Shown: positions 42,865-51,956 of the stretch, one piece after another | Position numbering within the stretch: position 1 is the first letter of the stretch | How the letters are laid out: every line of letters starts with the position of its first letter | From: Paraburkholderia kururiensis JCM 10599 = LMG 19447 | Lineage (GTDB): Bacteria > Pseudomonadota > Gammaproteobacteria > Burkholderiales > Burkholderiaceae | Length of the DNA stretch: 64,000 nucleotides | Direction of reading: 5' to 3' | Assembly (NCBI RefSeq): GCF_003986935.1 | Contig: NZ_RJZE01000001.1 | Span: 372,001-436,000, forward strand | Notes under the pieces: generated by a model | Database searches by the model: none | The model's input: the letters and a program-made list of their open reading frames with translations, nothing else | Told to the model about the DNA's origin: nothing | Program-made: the position numbers and the translations under genes

Positions 42865-45800
42865 GTGTCCATTCGTGTCGCGTTGAACCATGTCACGCAG
42901 TATCGCTATGACCGGCTCGTCGGGCTCTCGCCGCAGGTGGTGCGGCTGCGGCCCGCGCCGCATTGCCGCACGCCCATCGTCTCGTATTCGATGCGCGTGG
43001 AGCCCGCCGAGCACTTCATCAACTGGCAGCAGGACGCATTCGCCAACTACCAGGCAAGGCTCGTGTTTCCGGAGCGCACACGCGAATTCCGCGTCACGGT
43101 GGATCTGGTGGCCGAACTGGCCGTCTATAACCCGTTCGATTTCTTCCTCGAACCCCATGCGGAGCATTTTCCGTTCTCGTACCCGGCGGAACTCATGCAA
43201 GAGCTTGCGCCGTATCTCGTGAAGCGCGAGCCGACGCCGCGTTTTGCGCAATTCGTGGCGAGCATCGACCGCTCGCCGCGCAAGACCATCGACTTTCTGG
43301 TGGACCTCAATCAGCGCCTGCAACACGAGATTCGCTACCTGATCCGCATGGAGCCCGGCGTGCAGACGCCGGAAGAGACGCTGCAAAATGCCTCCGGCTC
43401 GTGCCGCGACACGGGCTGGCTGCTCGTCGAAACGCTTCGCCAGTTGGGGTTGGCGGCGCGCTTCGTGTCCGGCTACCTGCTGCAGTTGAAGCCCGATACG
43501 AAATCGCTCGATGGCCCGAGCGGTGCGGAAGTGGACTTCACGGACCTTCACGCATGGTGCGAAGTCTTCTTGCCGGGCGCGGGCTGGATCGGGCTCGACC
43601 CAACTTCAGGGCTGCTCGCGGGCGAAGGCCACATTCCCGTGGCGTGCACGCCGGAGCCCGGCAGCGCGGCGCCCATTTCGGGCGCGGTGGACGAGTGCGA
43701 GGTGGAGTTTTCGCACACCATGTCGATCCAGCGCGTGCTCGAAACGCCGCGCGTAACGAAGCCCTACAGCGAGGAAAGCTGGGACGGCGTGCTCAAGATG
43801 GGCGCGCAGGTGGATGCGAACCTCACGGAAATGGACGTGCGCCTCACGATGGGCGGCGAGCCGACCTTCGTCTCAGTGCGCGACCGCGACGCGCCCGAAT
43901 GGAACACGGACGCGCTCGGCCCCACCAAGCGCGGCTATGCCGTGGCGCTGATGGACAAGCTGCGCGCGCGCTACGGCGCGGCGGGCTTTCTGCACGTGGG
44001 TCAGGGCAAGTGGTATCCGGGCGAGCAACTGCCGCGCTGGGCGCTGTCGCTCTACTGGCGCACGGACGGTGAGCCGTGCTGGCAAGACCCCACGCTGTTC
44101 GCCGACGAACGCGAGCCGGCGTACTACACGTCCGACGACGCCCAACGGTTCATCAACCACCTCGCGGGCAAGCTCGCGCTGGACGCGCAATACATCCAGC
44201 CCGGCTACGAGGACGTCTGGTACTACCTGTGGCGCGAGCGACGCCTGCCCGTCAACGTCGATCCGTTCGATTCGCGTCTCGACGACGAGCTGGAGCGCAT
44301 GCGCCTGCGCCGCGTATTCGATGCCGGTTTGCAGGCCGTGACGGGCTACGTGCTGCCGCTCGCGCGCGAACGCGAGGCGGCGCGCGGCCAGCCGTCGCTG
44401 CAAGGTCCGCGTTGGGTGAGCGGGCCGTGGTTCTTCCGCGACGAACGCATGTACCTGATCCCCGGCGACTCGCCGATGGGCTACCGTCTGCCGCTGGATT
44501 CGCTGCCGTGGGTCACGTCCAGCGATTACCCGTGGCAGCACGCGCACGATCCGTTTGCGCCGCCGGTGCCGCTGCGGTCCGCGGCGGAACTGCGCATGCA
44601 GTACCAGGACGCGGGCGTGGCCGCTACCGGCGACGAAGCGCTGGCGCTGGCCGATGAAGTCGCGCTCGAAGACATGGGGCTGGCTGAGCGACTGTCGGTG
44701 TTTGCAGAAGGCGGTCCGGCAGGCGGCGCGCGTTATGCGCGGGGCGCGGGCCTGGGCGATGGGGACTCATCCGCAGACGGCACGCCTCGCCAACTACCGG
44801 CTCGCGGCGAATCGGCAGCGTGGGTCACGCGCACGGCGCTGTGCGTGGAAGCGCGCGACCCGGCTCGCGCGGCGGGCCCCCAGGTGGAAGACGACACGTT
44901 CGGCAGCGGCCGCAAGCTGCTGCACGTCTTCATGCCGCCGCTCACCGTGCTCGACGACTATCTCGACCTGCTCGCCGCCGTGGAGGCCACCGCCGCCGAG
45001 CTGGGCATGAAGGTCATGATCGAAGGCTATCCGCCGCCGCGCGACCCGCGCCTGAAGCTGCTGCAAGTCACGCCGGACCCCGGCGTGATCGAGGTGAACA
45101 TTCATCCCGCCTCGAACTGGGATGAACTCGTGGACCACACCGAGCACCTGTACCAGGTGGCGCACGAATCGTATCTGTGCACCGAGAAGTTCATGGTCGA
45201 CGGCCGCCACACCGGTACGGGCGGCGGCAATCACTTCGTGCTGGGCGGCGCGACGCCTGCGGACAGCCCGTTCCTGCGCCGTCCCGATCTGCTCGCGAGC
45301 CTCGTGGCTTACTGGCACAACCATCCGTCGCTTTCGTACCTGTTTTCAGGGCTTTTCATCGGACCGACGAGCCAGGCGCCGCGCGTGGACGAAGCGCGCA
45401 ACGATCAGGTCTACGAACTCGAAATCGCCTTCGCCGAGATCCAGCATCAGCTCGATCTGCTCGGCACGTATGGCGACGCATCGGGCACGCGGCTGCCGCC
45501 GTGGCTGATCGACCGCACGCTGCGCAACATCCTGATCGACGTGACGGGCAACACGCACCGCGCGGAGTTCTGCATCGACAAGCTCTATTCGCCCGACGGT
45601 CCCACCGGCCGCCTCGGCCTGCTCGAACTGCGCGGCTTCGAAATGCCGCCACATGCGCGCATGAGCCTTGTCCAGCAACTGCTGTTGCGCGCGCTGGTGG
45701 CGCGTTTCTGGAAGACACCGTACACCACGCGCCTCACGCGCTGGGGCACGGAATTGCACGACCGCTTCATGCTGGGCACCTTCGTGCAGATGGATTTCGA

Positions 45801-46416
45801 CGACGTGCTCGCCGATCTGCGCGAAGAAGGTTACGCGTTCGAGCGCGAATGGTTCGCGCCGCATTTCGAGTTCCGCTTTCCGCTGGTCGGCGAACTGGAC
45901 ACGAATGGCATCGCGCTGACCGTGCGCCACGCGTTGGAGCCCTGGCACGTGATGGGCGAAGAGGGCGCCATGGGGGGCACGGTGCGTTACGTGGATTCGT
46001 CGGTGGAGCGGCTCGAAGTGCGCGTGCTCGGCCTCAACGAAAGCCGCCACGTGGTGACCGTGAACGGCGAGCCGCTGCCGCTGCAACCCACGGGCCGCGT
46101 GAGCGAGCACGTGGCCGGCGTGCGCTTTCGTGCGTGGTCTCAGGCGACGTCGCTGCATCCCACTATCGGCGTGCATGCACCGCTCACGTTCGACATCGTG
46201 GACACGTGGAGCGGGCGTTCCGTAGGCGGTTGCCAGTATCATGTCGCTCATCCGGGCGGGCGTAACTATCAGACGTTTCCGGTCAACGCGTACGAGGCGG
46301 AAAGCCGACGGCGCGCGCGTTTCTTCACCATCGGCCATACGCCTGGGCCGATGAAAGTCGAACCGTGCACGCGCAGCCTCGAATTCCCGTTCACGCTGGA
46401 CCTTCGCCGCGCCTGA
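42865..46416 (+). CDS. Giant transglutaminase-DUF2126 protein
   Basis: 1183 residues. The N-terminal part (about 1-300) is a bacterial transglutaminase/BTLCP-type domain with an intact triad: Cys180 (GSCRDTG), His229 (LHAWCEVF) and Asp245 (LDPTSG). The remaining ~880 residues are a DUF2126 (COG4196) region with conserved acidic and His blocks (MGGEPTFVS, HTGTGGGNHFVLGG, NTHRAEFCIDK). Transglutaminase folds in bacteria often act as peptidases or amidases. The GTG start has GAGGAG upstream. It belongs to the ATP-grasp/alpha-E system; the next gene begins 48 bp later. Confidence 0.88.
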   Translation: MSIRVALNHVTQYRYDRLVGLSPQVVRLRPAPHCRTPIVSYSMRVEPAEHFINWQQDAFANYQARLVFPERTREFRVTVDLVAELAVYNPFDFFLEPHAEHFPFSYPAELMQELAPYLVKREPTPRFAQFVASIDRSPRKTIDFLVDLNQRLQHEIRYLIRMEPGVQTPEETLQNASGSCRDTGWLLVETLRQLGLAARFVSGYLLQLKPDTKSLDGPSGAEVDFTDLHAWCEVFLPGAGWIGLDPTSGLLAGEGHIPVACTPEPGSAAPISGAVDECEVEFSHTMSIQRVLETPRVTKPYSEESWDGVLKMGAQVDANLTEMDVRLTMGGEPTFVSVRDRDAPEWNTDALGPTKRGYAVALMDKLRARYGAAGFLHVGQGKWYPGEQLPRWALSLYWRTDGEPCWQDPTLFADEREPAYYTSDDAQRFINHLAGKLALDAQYIQPGYEDVWYYLWRERRLPVNVDPFDSRLDDELERMRLRRVFDAGLQAVTGYVLPLAREREAARGQPSLQGPRWVSGPWFFRDERMYLIPGDSPMGYRLPLDSLPWVTSSDYPWQHAHDPFAPPVPLRSAAELRMQYQDAGVAATGDEALALADEVALEDMGLAERLSVFAEGGPAGGARYARGAGLGDGDSSADGTPRQLPARGESAAWVTRTALCVEARDPARAAGPQVEDDTFGSGRKLLHVFMPPLTVLDDYLDLLAAVEATAAELGMKVMIEGYPPPRDPRLKLLQVTPDPGVIEVNIHPASNWDELVDHTEHLYQVAHESYLCTEKFMVDGRHTGTGGGNHFVLGGATPADSPFLRRPDLLASLVAYWHNHPSLSYLFSGLFIGPTSQAPRVDEARNDQVYELEIAFAEIQHQLDLLGTYGDASGTRLPPWLIDRTLRNILIDVTGNTHRAEFCIDKLYSPDGPTGRLGLLELRGFEMPPHARMSLVQQLLLRALVARFWKTPYTTRLTRWGTELHDRFMLGTFVQMDFDDVLADLREEGYAFEREWFAPHFEFRFPLVGELDTNGIALTVRHALEPWHVMGEEGAMGGTVRYVDSSVERLEVRVLGLNESRHVVTVNGEPLPLQPTGRVSEHVAGVRFRAWSQATSLHPTIGVHAPLTFDIVDTWSGRSVGGCQYHVAHPGGRNYQTFPVNAYEAESRRRARFFTIGHTPGPMKVEPCTRSLEFPFTLDLRRA

Positions 46417-46464
46417 CCCGACTGACGTACTGGCTCCAACACGCGATCAAACGCACTCAAGACC

Positions 46465-49182
46465 TTGGCTTTTCAATCGACCCTGCCGTTCGAGTCCACT
46501 GCGGACCACGCCGAAGCACTCGCGCTGCTGCGCATCCTGCCTGCCCGCAGCGGGCACTGGGACGAACTGCGCGATACGTCCGGCGCGATTCGCGAGCCGT
46601 GGCGGCGCTTCTTCGGCCTGCTGGGCGAAGACGGTGTGGCCGGGCTCGAACAGGCGGCGACGTCGGTCGTGCAGCAGATCCGCGGCAACGACATCACGTA
46701 CAACGTCTATGCCGACAAGGGCGAGCCGCGGCCATGGGCGCTCGACCTGCTGCCGTTTCTGATCGACGAAGACGAATGGGCGGTGATCGAGCGCGGTGTG
46801 GCGCAGCGCGCGAAGCTGCTCAACGCCATCGTGGCCGACGTCTATGGCGAACAGACGTTGCTGCAGCGCGGCCTGTTGCCGCCCGCGCTGGTGTACGGCC
46901 ACCCTGGCTATCTGCGCGCGGTGAAGGGTTTTACGCCGCCGGGCGGCCAGTATCTGCAGATTGTGGCGGTGGACCTGGCGCGCGCGCCCACGGGCGAATG
47001 GACCGTGATGTCGCAGCGCACCGAAGCGCCTTCGGGCCTGGGTTATGCGCTGGAAAACCGGCTGATCGTCTCGAGCCTCTTTACCGATGCATTCCGCTCG
47101 CTGCGCGTGAGGCGCCTTGCGCCCATGTATTCGCAGCTCATCGCCACGTTGGCCCAGGCGGCGCGCGCGACGATGCGCGAAGACGAGCGCAAGGCAAAGG
47201 GCGACTCGCCGCACATCGCGCTGCTCACGCCTGGGCCCTTCAGCGAGACCTACTTCGAGCACGTGTTTCTCGCGCGCTACCTGGGCCTTACGCTCGTGGA
47301 GGGCAAAGACCTCACGGTGCGCAACGACATGCTGTACCTGAAGACGCTGGGCGGGCTGGAACGCGTGCACGGCCTGCTGCGCCGGCTGGATGACGCGTTC
47401 TGCGACCCGGTGGAATTGCGGGCCGATTCCACCATCGGCGTGCCGGGACTGCTCCAGGTAATGCGCGCCGGCAACGTGATGGTGTCGAACATGCCGGGCG
47501 CGGGCTTCGTGGAGTCGCCCGCGCTGCATGGCTTCCTGCCCGGCATTGCCGCGGCGGTGCTCAATGAACCGCTTGCGCTGCCCAGCGTGCCCACATGGTG
47601 GTGCGGCGAGGAAGCGGCGCGCCAGCAAGCGTTCGCGCAGCTCTCCGAAGCGTTTCTCGTGCCCACGTGGCCGGGCATGCAAGGCCGCGTGGGTCCCGGC
47701 GCGCCGAACATTCCGGCCGGCATGGCGCGCGGGCCACAGCGCCTGGCGGACTGGGCCGAGCGCATCGAACAGGCCGCGGACGCGTTCACCATCCAGCAGC
47801 CATTGCCGTATTCCTACACGCCGCGCTACGAGGAGGGCACGCTGGGCGGCCGGCCCTCGGTGCTGCGCGTCTACGCCATTGCCGACCTGAACGGCGACTG
47901 GCACATGCTGCCCGGCGGCTTCACGCGTCTTGCGGCGGAGCACCAGACGTCGGTTTCGATGCAGTTCGGCGGCAGCAGTGTGGACACCTGGGTGCTGTCG
48001 AGTCAGCCCGGTTCCACCTTCTCGCTGCTGCCGTCGCCGATGAAGCCGGGCGACCTTGCGCGCCGGCATCGCATGGTATCGAGCCGTGCGGCGGAAAACC
48101 TGTTTTGGGGCGGCCGCTACGGCGAGCGCGCCGAAAACAACGTGCGGCTGTGCCGGCTGATACTCGGGTCGCTCGAAAGCAACGACGCCGATGAAATGTT
48201 CGGAACGCTAACGGAACTCGCGGCGCAGTGCGGGCTGATTCCATCCGTCGATACGCTTGCGCACAGTTCGCCTCACGCGTTCGAGCGCGTGCTCGTTGCG
48301 AATCTGCACGAGAACGCGGGGTACGCGAGCATCGGCCAGAATCTCGCGAGCCAGGCAAGAGCGAGCGGCGAGGTGCGAGGGCGGCTTTCCAACGACCACT
48401 GGCGCACCATCCTCGCGGCGCGCAACGACTTTCGCGACGCGCTGAGCGGGCTGTCGCTCGCGCCAGGCGGGCAGCGTCAGATGTTCGAGAGCGGCGGGCC
48501 CGGCTCGGGCAACGGCAGCGGCAACGGTGGGAATGGCGCCAACGGCGGCAATGGCGGCAATGGCACCGCCCGCGACCGCTACGAGCCATACGACCGCATG
48601 AAGCTGATGAAGGCGCTGGAAGACCTCGCCACGCAGCTTTCGGCCATCAGCGGCGCGCAGGGCGACCGCATGACGCGTGACGAAGCGTGGCGGCTGCTTT
48701 TCGTTGGTCGTCACATCGAGCGCGTGGCCACGATGACGACGTTCCTGCACGTCATTGCGAGCGAAGGCCGGCTCGCTACGCCCGCCGGCTTCGATCTGCT
48801 GCTGCAACTGTTCGATTGCACGCTCACGTATCGCTCGCTTTATCCGGGGCGCTTCGAGGTGCCGGCGCTGCTCGATCTGCTCGTGATCGACCCCACCAAC
48901 CCGCGCGGCCTCTATGGCGTCTACGACCGCCTGCGCAAGAAGCTCGATGAAATCGCCGTGGCCGCAGGTGGCACGCGACGCGCGCCGTTCGCTGAACTTA
49001 TGCCGCCGGTTGAGGCATTGCCCACGCTCGAGCAGTTGTGCGAGCCTGGCGAGAACGGCCGCTTTCCGATGCTGCTCGATCTGTGCGAACAGCTGGGCGC
49101 CTACGTTGCCGCGGCTTCGAACGAGATCAGCGCGCGTTACTTCAGCCACGCGAATTCGCTTGCCGAGCAGGTGGCGCCATGA
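46465..49182 (+). CDS. Permuted ATP-grasp fused to alpha-E, with degenerate ATP-grasp site
   Basis: 905 residues: a permuted ATP-grasp domain (1 to about 512) and an alpha-E domain (about 537-900) interrupted by a Gly/Asn linker (GNGSGNGGNGANGG). Compared with the stand-alone copy at 38927, EDN is replaced by Ser183-Gln184-Arg185. The Lys/glycine-rich loop KETHGAGGYG is replaced by PTWPGMQGRVG. MLPGGFTR and DTWVL are kept. The fused ligase domain is therefore probably inactive or altered. The start is a TTG with a poor ribosome-binding site, so the N-terminus is uncertain. The stop overlaps the next gene's ATG. Confidence 0.87.
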   Translation: MAFQSTLPFESTADHAEALALLRILPARSGHWDELRDTSGAIREPWRRFFGLLGEDGVAGLEQAATSVVQQIRGNDITYNVYADKGEPRPWALDLLPFLIDEDEWAVIERGVAQRAKLLNAIVADVYGEQTLLQRGLLPPALVYGHPGYLRAVKGFTPPGGQYLQIVAVDLARAPTGEWTVMSQRTEAPSGLGYALENRLIVSSLFTDAFRSLRVRRLAPMYSQLIATLAQAARATMREDERKAKGDSPHIALLTPGPFSETYFEHVFLARYLGLTLVEGKDLTVRNDMLYLKTLGGLERVHGLLRRLDDAFCDPVELRADSTIGVPGLLQVMRAGNVMVSNMPGAGFVESPALHGFLPGIAAAVLNEPLALPSVPTWWCGEEAARQQAFAQLSEAFLVPTWPGMQGRVGPGAPNIPAGMARGPQRLADWAERIEQAADAFTIQQPLPYSYTPRYEEGTLGGRPSVLRVYAIADLNGDWHMLPGGFTRLAAEHQTSVSMQFGGSSVDTWVLSSQPGSTFSLLPSPMKPGDLARRHRMVSSRAAENLFWGGRYGERAENNVRLCRLILGSLESNDADEMFGTLTELAAQCGLIPSVDTLAHSSPHAFERVLVANLHENAGYASIGQNLASQARASGEVRGRLSNDHWRTILAARNDFRDALSGLSLAPGGQRQMFESGGPGSGNGSGNGGNGANGGNGGNGTARDRYEPYDRMKLMKALEDLATQLSAISGAQGDRMTRDEAWRLLFVGRHIERVATMTTFLHVIASEGRLATPAGFDLLLQLFDCTLTYRSLYPGRFEVPALLDLLVIDPTNPRGLYGVYDRLRKKLDEIAVAAGGTRRAPFAELMPPVEALPTLEQLCEPGENGRFPMLLDLCEQLGAYVAAASNEISARYFSHANSLAEQVAP

Positions 49183-50081
49183 GCGGCGATGTCGTGCTGA
49201 CTGTCTCGCATCACACCGTGTACCGCTATTCCACGCTCGTGGAGACCGCGCAGCATCTCGCGACGATCCGCCCGCTCACGTGTGCGTGGCAGCGCGTGAT
49301 GGCGCACAGCGAGCGCATCGAACCCGAACCTTCGTATCGGACGAGCCGCGTGGACGCGTTCGGCAACGACCTGCTCTATTTCTCGTTCGACTCGCCGCAC
49401 GACTACCTCAAGATGACGAGCGAGACCACCGTGCTGCTGTCGCCGCGCTGGGCGTCGCTGGATCCCGAGGCCACGCCGTCTTGGGAAGAAGTTGCGCAGG
49501 CGCTGCGTTTTCGCGCGGGCGGCGCGTTTCATCCCGAAACCGAGTTCTGCTTTGCATCGCCCAACATCGCGCTTCTGCCCGAGCTGCGTGCCTATGCACA
49601 GCACAGTTTCACGCCGGATACGCCGCTTGCAGCGGGCGCGATCGACCTCATGCATCGCATCTACGCCGACTTCAAGTACAAGCCCGCCGCGACCACCTTC
49701 GATACCCCGGCTGCGCGCGCGTTCGAACTCAAGCACGGCGTGTGTCAGGACTTCGCACAGGTGATGATCGGCTGCCTGCGTACGCTCGGTTTGCCCGCGC
49801 GTTATGTGAGCGGCTATCTGCGCACCGACCCGCCCGAGGGCGCACCGCGTCTGATCGGCGCCGATGCGTCGCACGCGTGGGTTTCGGTGTTTTGTCCGGG
49901 CGTGGGCTGGATCGATCTCGATCCGACCAACGACGTGCTCGCCGATCTCGATCACGTCACGCTTGCCACGGGGCGCGACTATAGCGACGTGTCCCTGCTG
50001 CGCGGCATGATACTGGGCGGCGGTGAGCATCAGGTCGAAGTCGCCGTGCACGTCACCGGCGGCGAGCCGACCCTCGTCTAG
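49179..50081 (+). CDS. Transglutaminase-like (BTLCP) protein
   Basis: A 300-residue stand-alone transglutaminase-fold protein with N-terminal beta-domain and core triad Cys189 (HGVCQDFA), His232 (ASHAWVSV) and Asp248 (DLDPTND). There is no signal peptide. The ATGA overlap with the ATP-grasp/alpha-E fusion shows translational coupling. It is likely a cysteine peptidase or amidase acting on the same unknown peptide as the rest of the cluster. Confidence 0.9.
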   Translation: MSGDVVLTVSHHTVYRYSTLVETAQHLATIRPLTCAWQRVMAHSERIEPEPSYRTSRVDAFGNDLLYFSFDSPHDYLKMTSETTVLLSPRWASLDPEATPSWEEVAQALRFRAGGAFHPETEFCFASPNIALLPELRAYAQHSFTPDTPLAAGAIDLMHRIYADFKYKPAATTFDTPAARAFELKHGVCQDFAQVMIGCLRTLGLPARYVSGYLRTDPPEGAPRLIGADASHAWVSVFCPGVGWIDLDPTNDVLADLDHVTLATGRDYSDVSLLRGMILGGGEHQVEVAVHVTGGEPTLV

Positions 50082-50262
50082 TCCTGTCTGCGTGCGTTTT
50101 CGCGCATACCGTAACCCGGCGTTACCAAACTCGCAGACACGTTGCACCTGTCAAACGCTCCGATGCGTAGACTCCCGTCCACGGCCCCTCGGGCCGGACG
50201 TCGCATGGCGCCGCGCATTTGCCGCGCCACGCCTACGATCCATCAGCCGACAGGAGTGCCCC

Positions 50263-50511
50263 ATGCTGCCACCCAGGAACCGGACGGTGACCGCGCAATT
50301 CGACAACGTGGAGATGTGTGCCGAGTACAGCGAAGAGACGGGACGCCTGCGCATCCTGCGCGACGGCGCGTTGCTTCACGAATGGTTTCCGCCCAACTCG
50401 TGGTTCGCGATTGCATCGGTGGCCGGCGCGCGCAACTGGGGAACGCAGCCCGATGAAAGCGAATTGCGCGCGTTGCTCGACAGCGAGGTATCGGCGTTGC
50501 GTATGGAGTGA
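50263..50511 (+). CDS. Small hypothetical protein, 82 aa
   Basis: Not recognised. A compact sequence with RLRILRDGALLHEWFPPNSWF and an acidic C-terminus. No signal peptide. AGGAG lies before the chosen ATG; the open frame extends 80 codons upstream without support. It follows the transglutaminase gene by about 180 bp. Confidence 0.58.
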   Translation: MLPPRNRTVTAQFDNVEMCAEYSEETGRLRILRDGALLHEWFPPNSWFAIASVAGARNWGTQPDESELRALLDSEVSALRME

Positions 50512-50571
50512 AGCCGAGGCGCGACGCATACGTTCGCTTCACGCGAGACATCATCGAAGCGCGCTCCCATG

Positions 50572-50603
50572 AAAAAAGGTGGGCGGCTTTCACCGTCCAC
50601 CTT
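50572..50603 (-). terminator. Rho-independent terminator for fliC
   Basis: AAGGTGGGCGG (50576-50586) and CCGTCCACCTT (50593-50603) pair over 11 positions with one G-U. The A-run at 50572-50577 gives a U-tail on the minus strand. About 85 bp past the flagellin stop. Confidence 0.7.
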
Positions 50604-50647
50604 CGACAGCACGCCGGCCACCCAGGGCGGCCCCACGCGCTGAATAT

Positions 50648-50678
50648 CGCGCGACGCAAGCAATAAGCGCGTCGCGCG
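50648..50678. repeat. 10-bp inverted repeat in the fliC 3' region
   Basis: CGCGCGACGC (50648-50657) and GCGTCGCGCG (50669-50678), 11-base loop. No U-tail; it may stabilise the flagellin mRNA 3' end. Confidence 0.5.
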
Positions 50679-50686
50679 TTCGATGC

Positions 50687-51505
50687 TTACTGCAGGAGCT
50701 TCAGCACTTGCTGCGGCAGCGAGTTCGCTTGCGCGAGCACCGAGATACCGGCTTGCTGCAGCACTTGTGCCTTCGAGAGGTTCGCCGTTTCCGAAGCGAA
50801 GTCCGCATCGACGATCTGCGACTTGGCAGCGCTCAGGTTGGTCGATTCCGTCTGCGTGTTGCTGATAGCGGACTGGAACGTGTTCTGCGTTGCACCCAGC
50901 GTTGCCTGGAAGTTGTTGACTTGCGAGAGGGCTGCGTCGATTGCGGTGATCGCGTTCTGTGCACCCGACGTGGTCGAGATGTCGATGCCCGAAACGCCGA
51001 GGCCCGACGCATTCCACGTGGTCGAACCGAAGTTCGCCGTGATGGTCTGGTTGGCCGATGCGCCGATCTGGAAGTCCACGCTGCCGAGGCCACCCAGCAC
51101 ATTCTGACCGTTGAACGTCGTTTGCGTTTCAACGCGGTTGATTTCCGTCAGACGCGTCGTGACTTCAGTCTGCAGGTTCGCTTGCGCTGCCGAGCCGAGC
51201 GAGCCGTCGCCCGATTCCACGGCCAGCTGGCGGATACGCTGCAGGTTGGCCACGGTCGACGAGATCGCGCCCGAGGCGGTCTGCACCATCGAAATGCCGT
51301 TGTTCGCGTTCATCACGCCTTGATTCAGTGCGTTGATGGCGGCGGTCTGGCTGGTCGCGATCGCGAGGCCGGCGGCGTCGTCAGCGGCGGTGTTCACGCG
51401 CTTGCCCGACGACAGACGGTTGATGGCCTGCGACAGGGCGCTTTGCGAGCCGGACAGGTTCGTCTGCGTCGTCAGCGACAGGATGTTGGTATTGATATTA
51501 AGCAT
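50687..51505 (-). CDS. fliC: Flagellin FliC, short form
   Basis: A 272-residue flagellin: the filament subunit exported by the flagellar type III system. The conserved N-terminal D0/D1 (INTNILSLTTQTNL, SSGKRVNTAADDAAGLAIA) and C-terminal D1/D0 (QQAGISVLAQANSLPQQVLKLLQ) are complete; the variable middle is short. The gene stands alone: no fliD, fliS, flagellar structural or FliA gene is in the window. A textbook sigma-28 promoter lies at 51600-51626 and a terminator at 50572-50603. Confidence 0.95.
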   Translation of the reverse strand: MLNINTNILSLTTQTNLSGSQSALSQAINRLSSGKRVNTAADDAAGLAIATSQTAAINALNQGVMNANNGISMVQTASGAISSTVANLQRIRQLAVESGDGSLGSAAQANLQTEVTTRLTEINRVETQTTFNGQNVLGGLGSVDFQIGASANQTITANFGSTTWNASGLGVSGIDISTTSGAQNAITAIDAALSQVNNFQATLGATQNTFQSAISNTQTESTNLSAAKSQIVDADFASETANLSKAQVLQQAGISVLAQANSLPQQVLKLLQ

Positions 51506-51599
51506 GAATCCCCTCGATTGGAGTGCGGATGTGCGTTTGATAACGAGTTAGGTTGCCGGCGATGTACTTGTCGGTCCGTGGACCAGCAACCTGTCCGTG

Positions 51600-51626
51600 T
51601 TATCGGCTCCGGATCGAACAACTTGA
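51600..51626 (-). promoter_or_regulatory. Sigma-28 (FliA) promoter of fliC
   Basis: On the minus strand, TCAAGTTG-N11-GCCGATAA. The -10 element GCCGATAA is a perfect match to the FliA consensus. It predicts a 5' leader of about 85-90 bases. Confidence 0.85.
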
Positions 51627-51680
51627 GAGGGGATTGTTCGTGGGACTGCGAAGTATTCTGCGAGCTCAGACACGAGGCCC

Positions 51681-51707
51681 AAAAAAATACCGGCCAGGTG
51701 GCCGGTA
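51681..51707 (-). terminator. Rho-independent terminator of the NRAMP-family transcript
   Basis: TACCGGCCA (51688-51696) and TGGCCGGTA (51699-51707) pair perfectly. Seven A residues at 51681-51687 become the U-tail on the minus strand. It lies only 55 bp before the fliC promoter, insulating the flagellin gene from read-through. Confidence 0.85.
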
Positions 51708-51956
51708 CAAAATCCTCGTACTACATCCGAGCACCGTACGCCCTGTCGCAGGAATCGCGCGGTGTGCAAGCATTATGCGTGCTTGGAGCAGGGTTCGACA
51801 AGCGGAACATACCCTGCTTAGTGCAAGTGCTTACGCTCTCTTCCTCGGTGTTCCACGAACTTTTCGCGCTTTTCCGATGCGCGCGCTGCCGTTCTTAAGC
51901 ATCCCTTAAGCTGCGTTCTGCTACGGGCGTGCTCTGTGTCGTTCGTATGACCTTTG

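Larger units (their letters stand above)
51506..51956. other. 451-bp intergenic region between fliC and the NRAMP gene
   Basis: It contains the fliC leader and sigma-28 promoter, then the terminator of the NRAMP transcript. About 51710-51950 shows no gene or clear structure. Confidence 0.6.

Noticed and set aside
46447..48069. 540-codon minus-strand ORF antisense to the ATP-grasp/alpha-E fusion
   Set aside because: A GC-rich shadow frame, full of Arg/His/Gln with no recognisable domain, overlapping a gene with clear family motifs.
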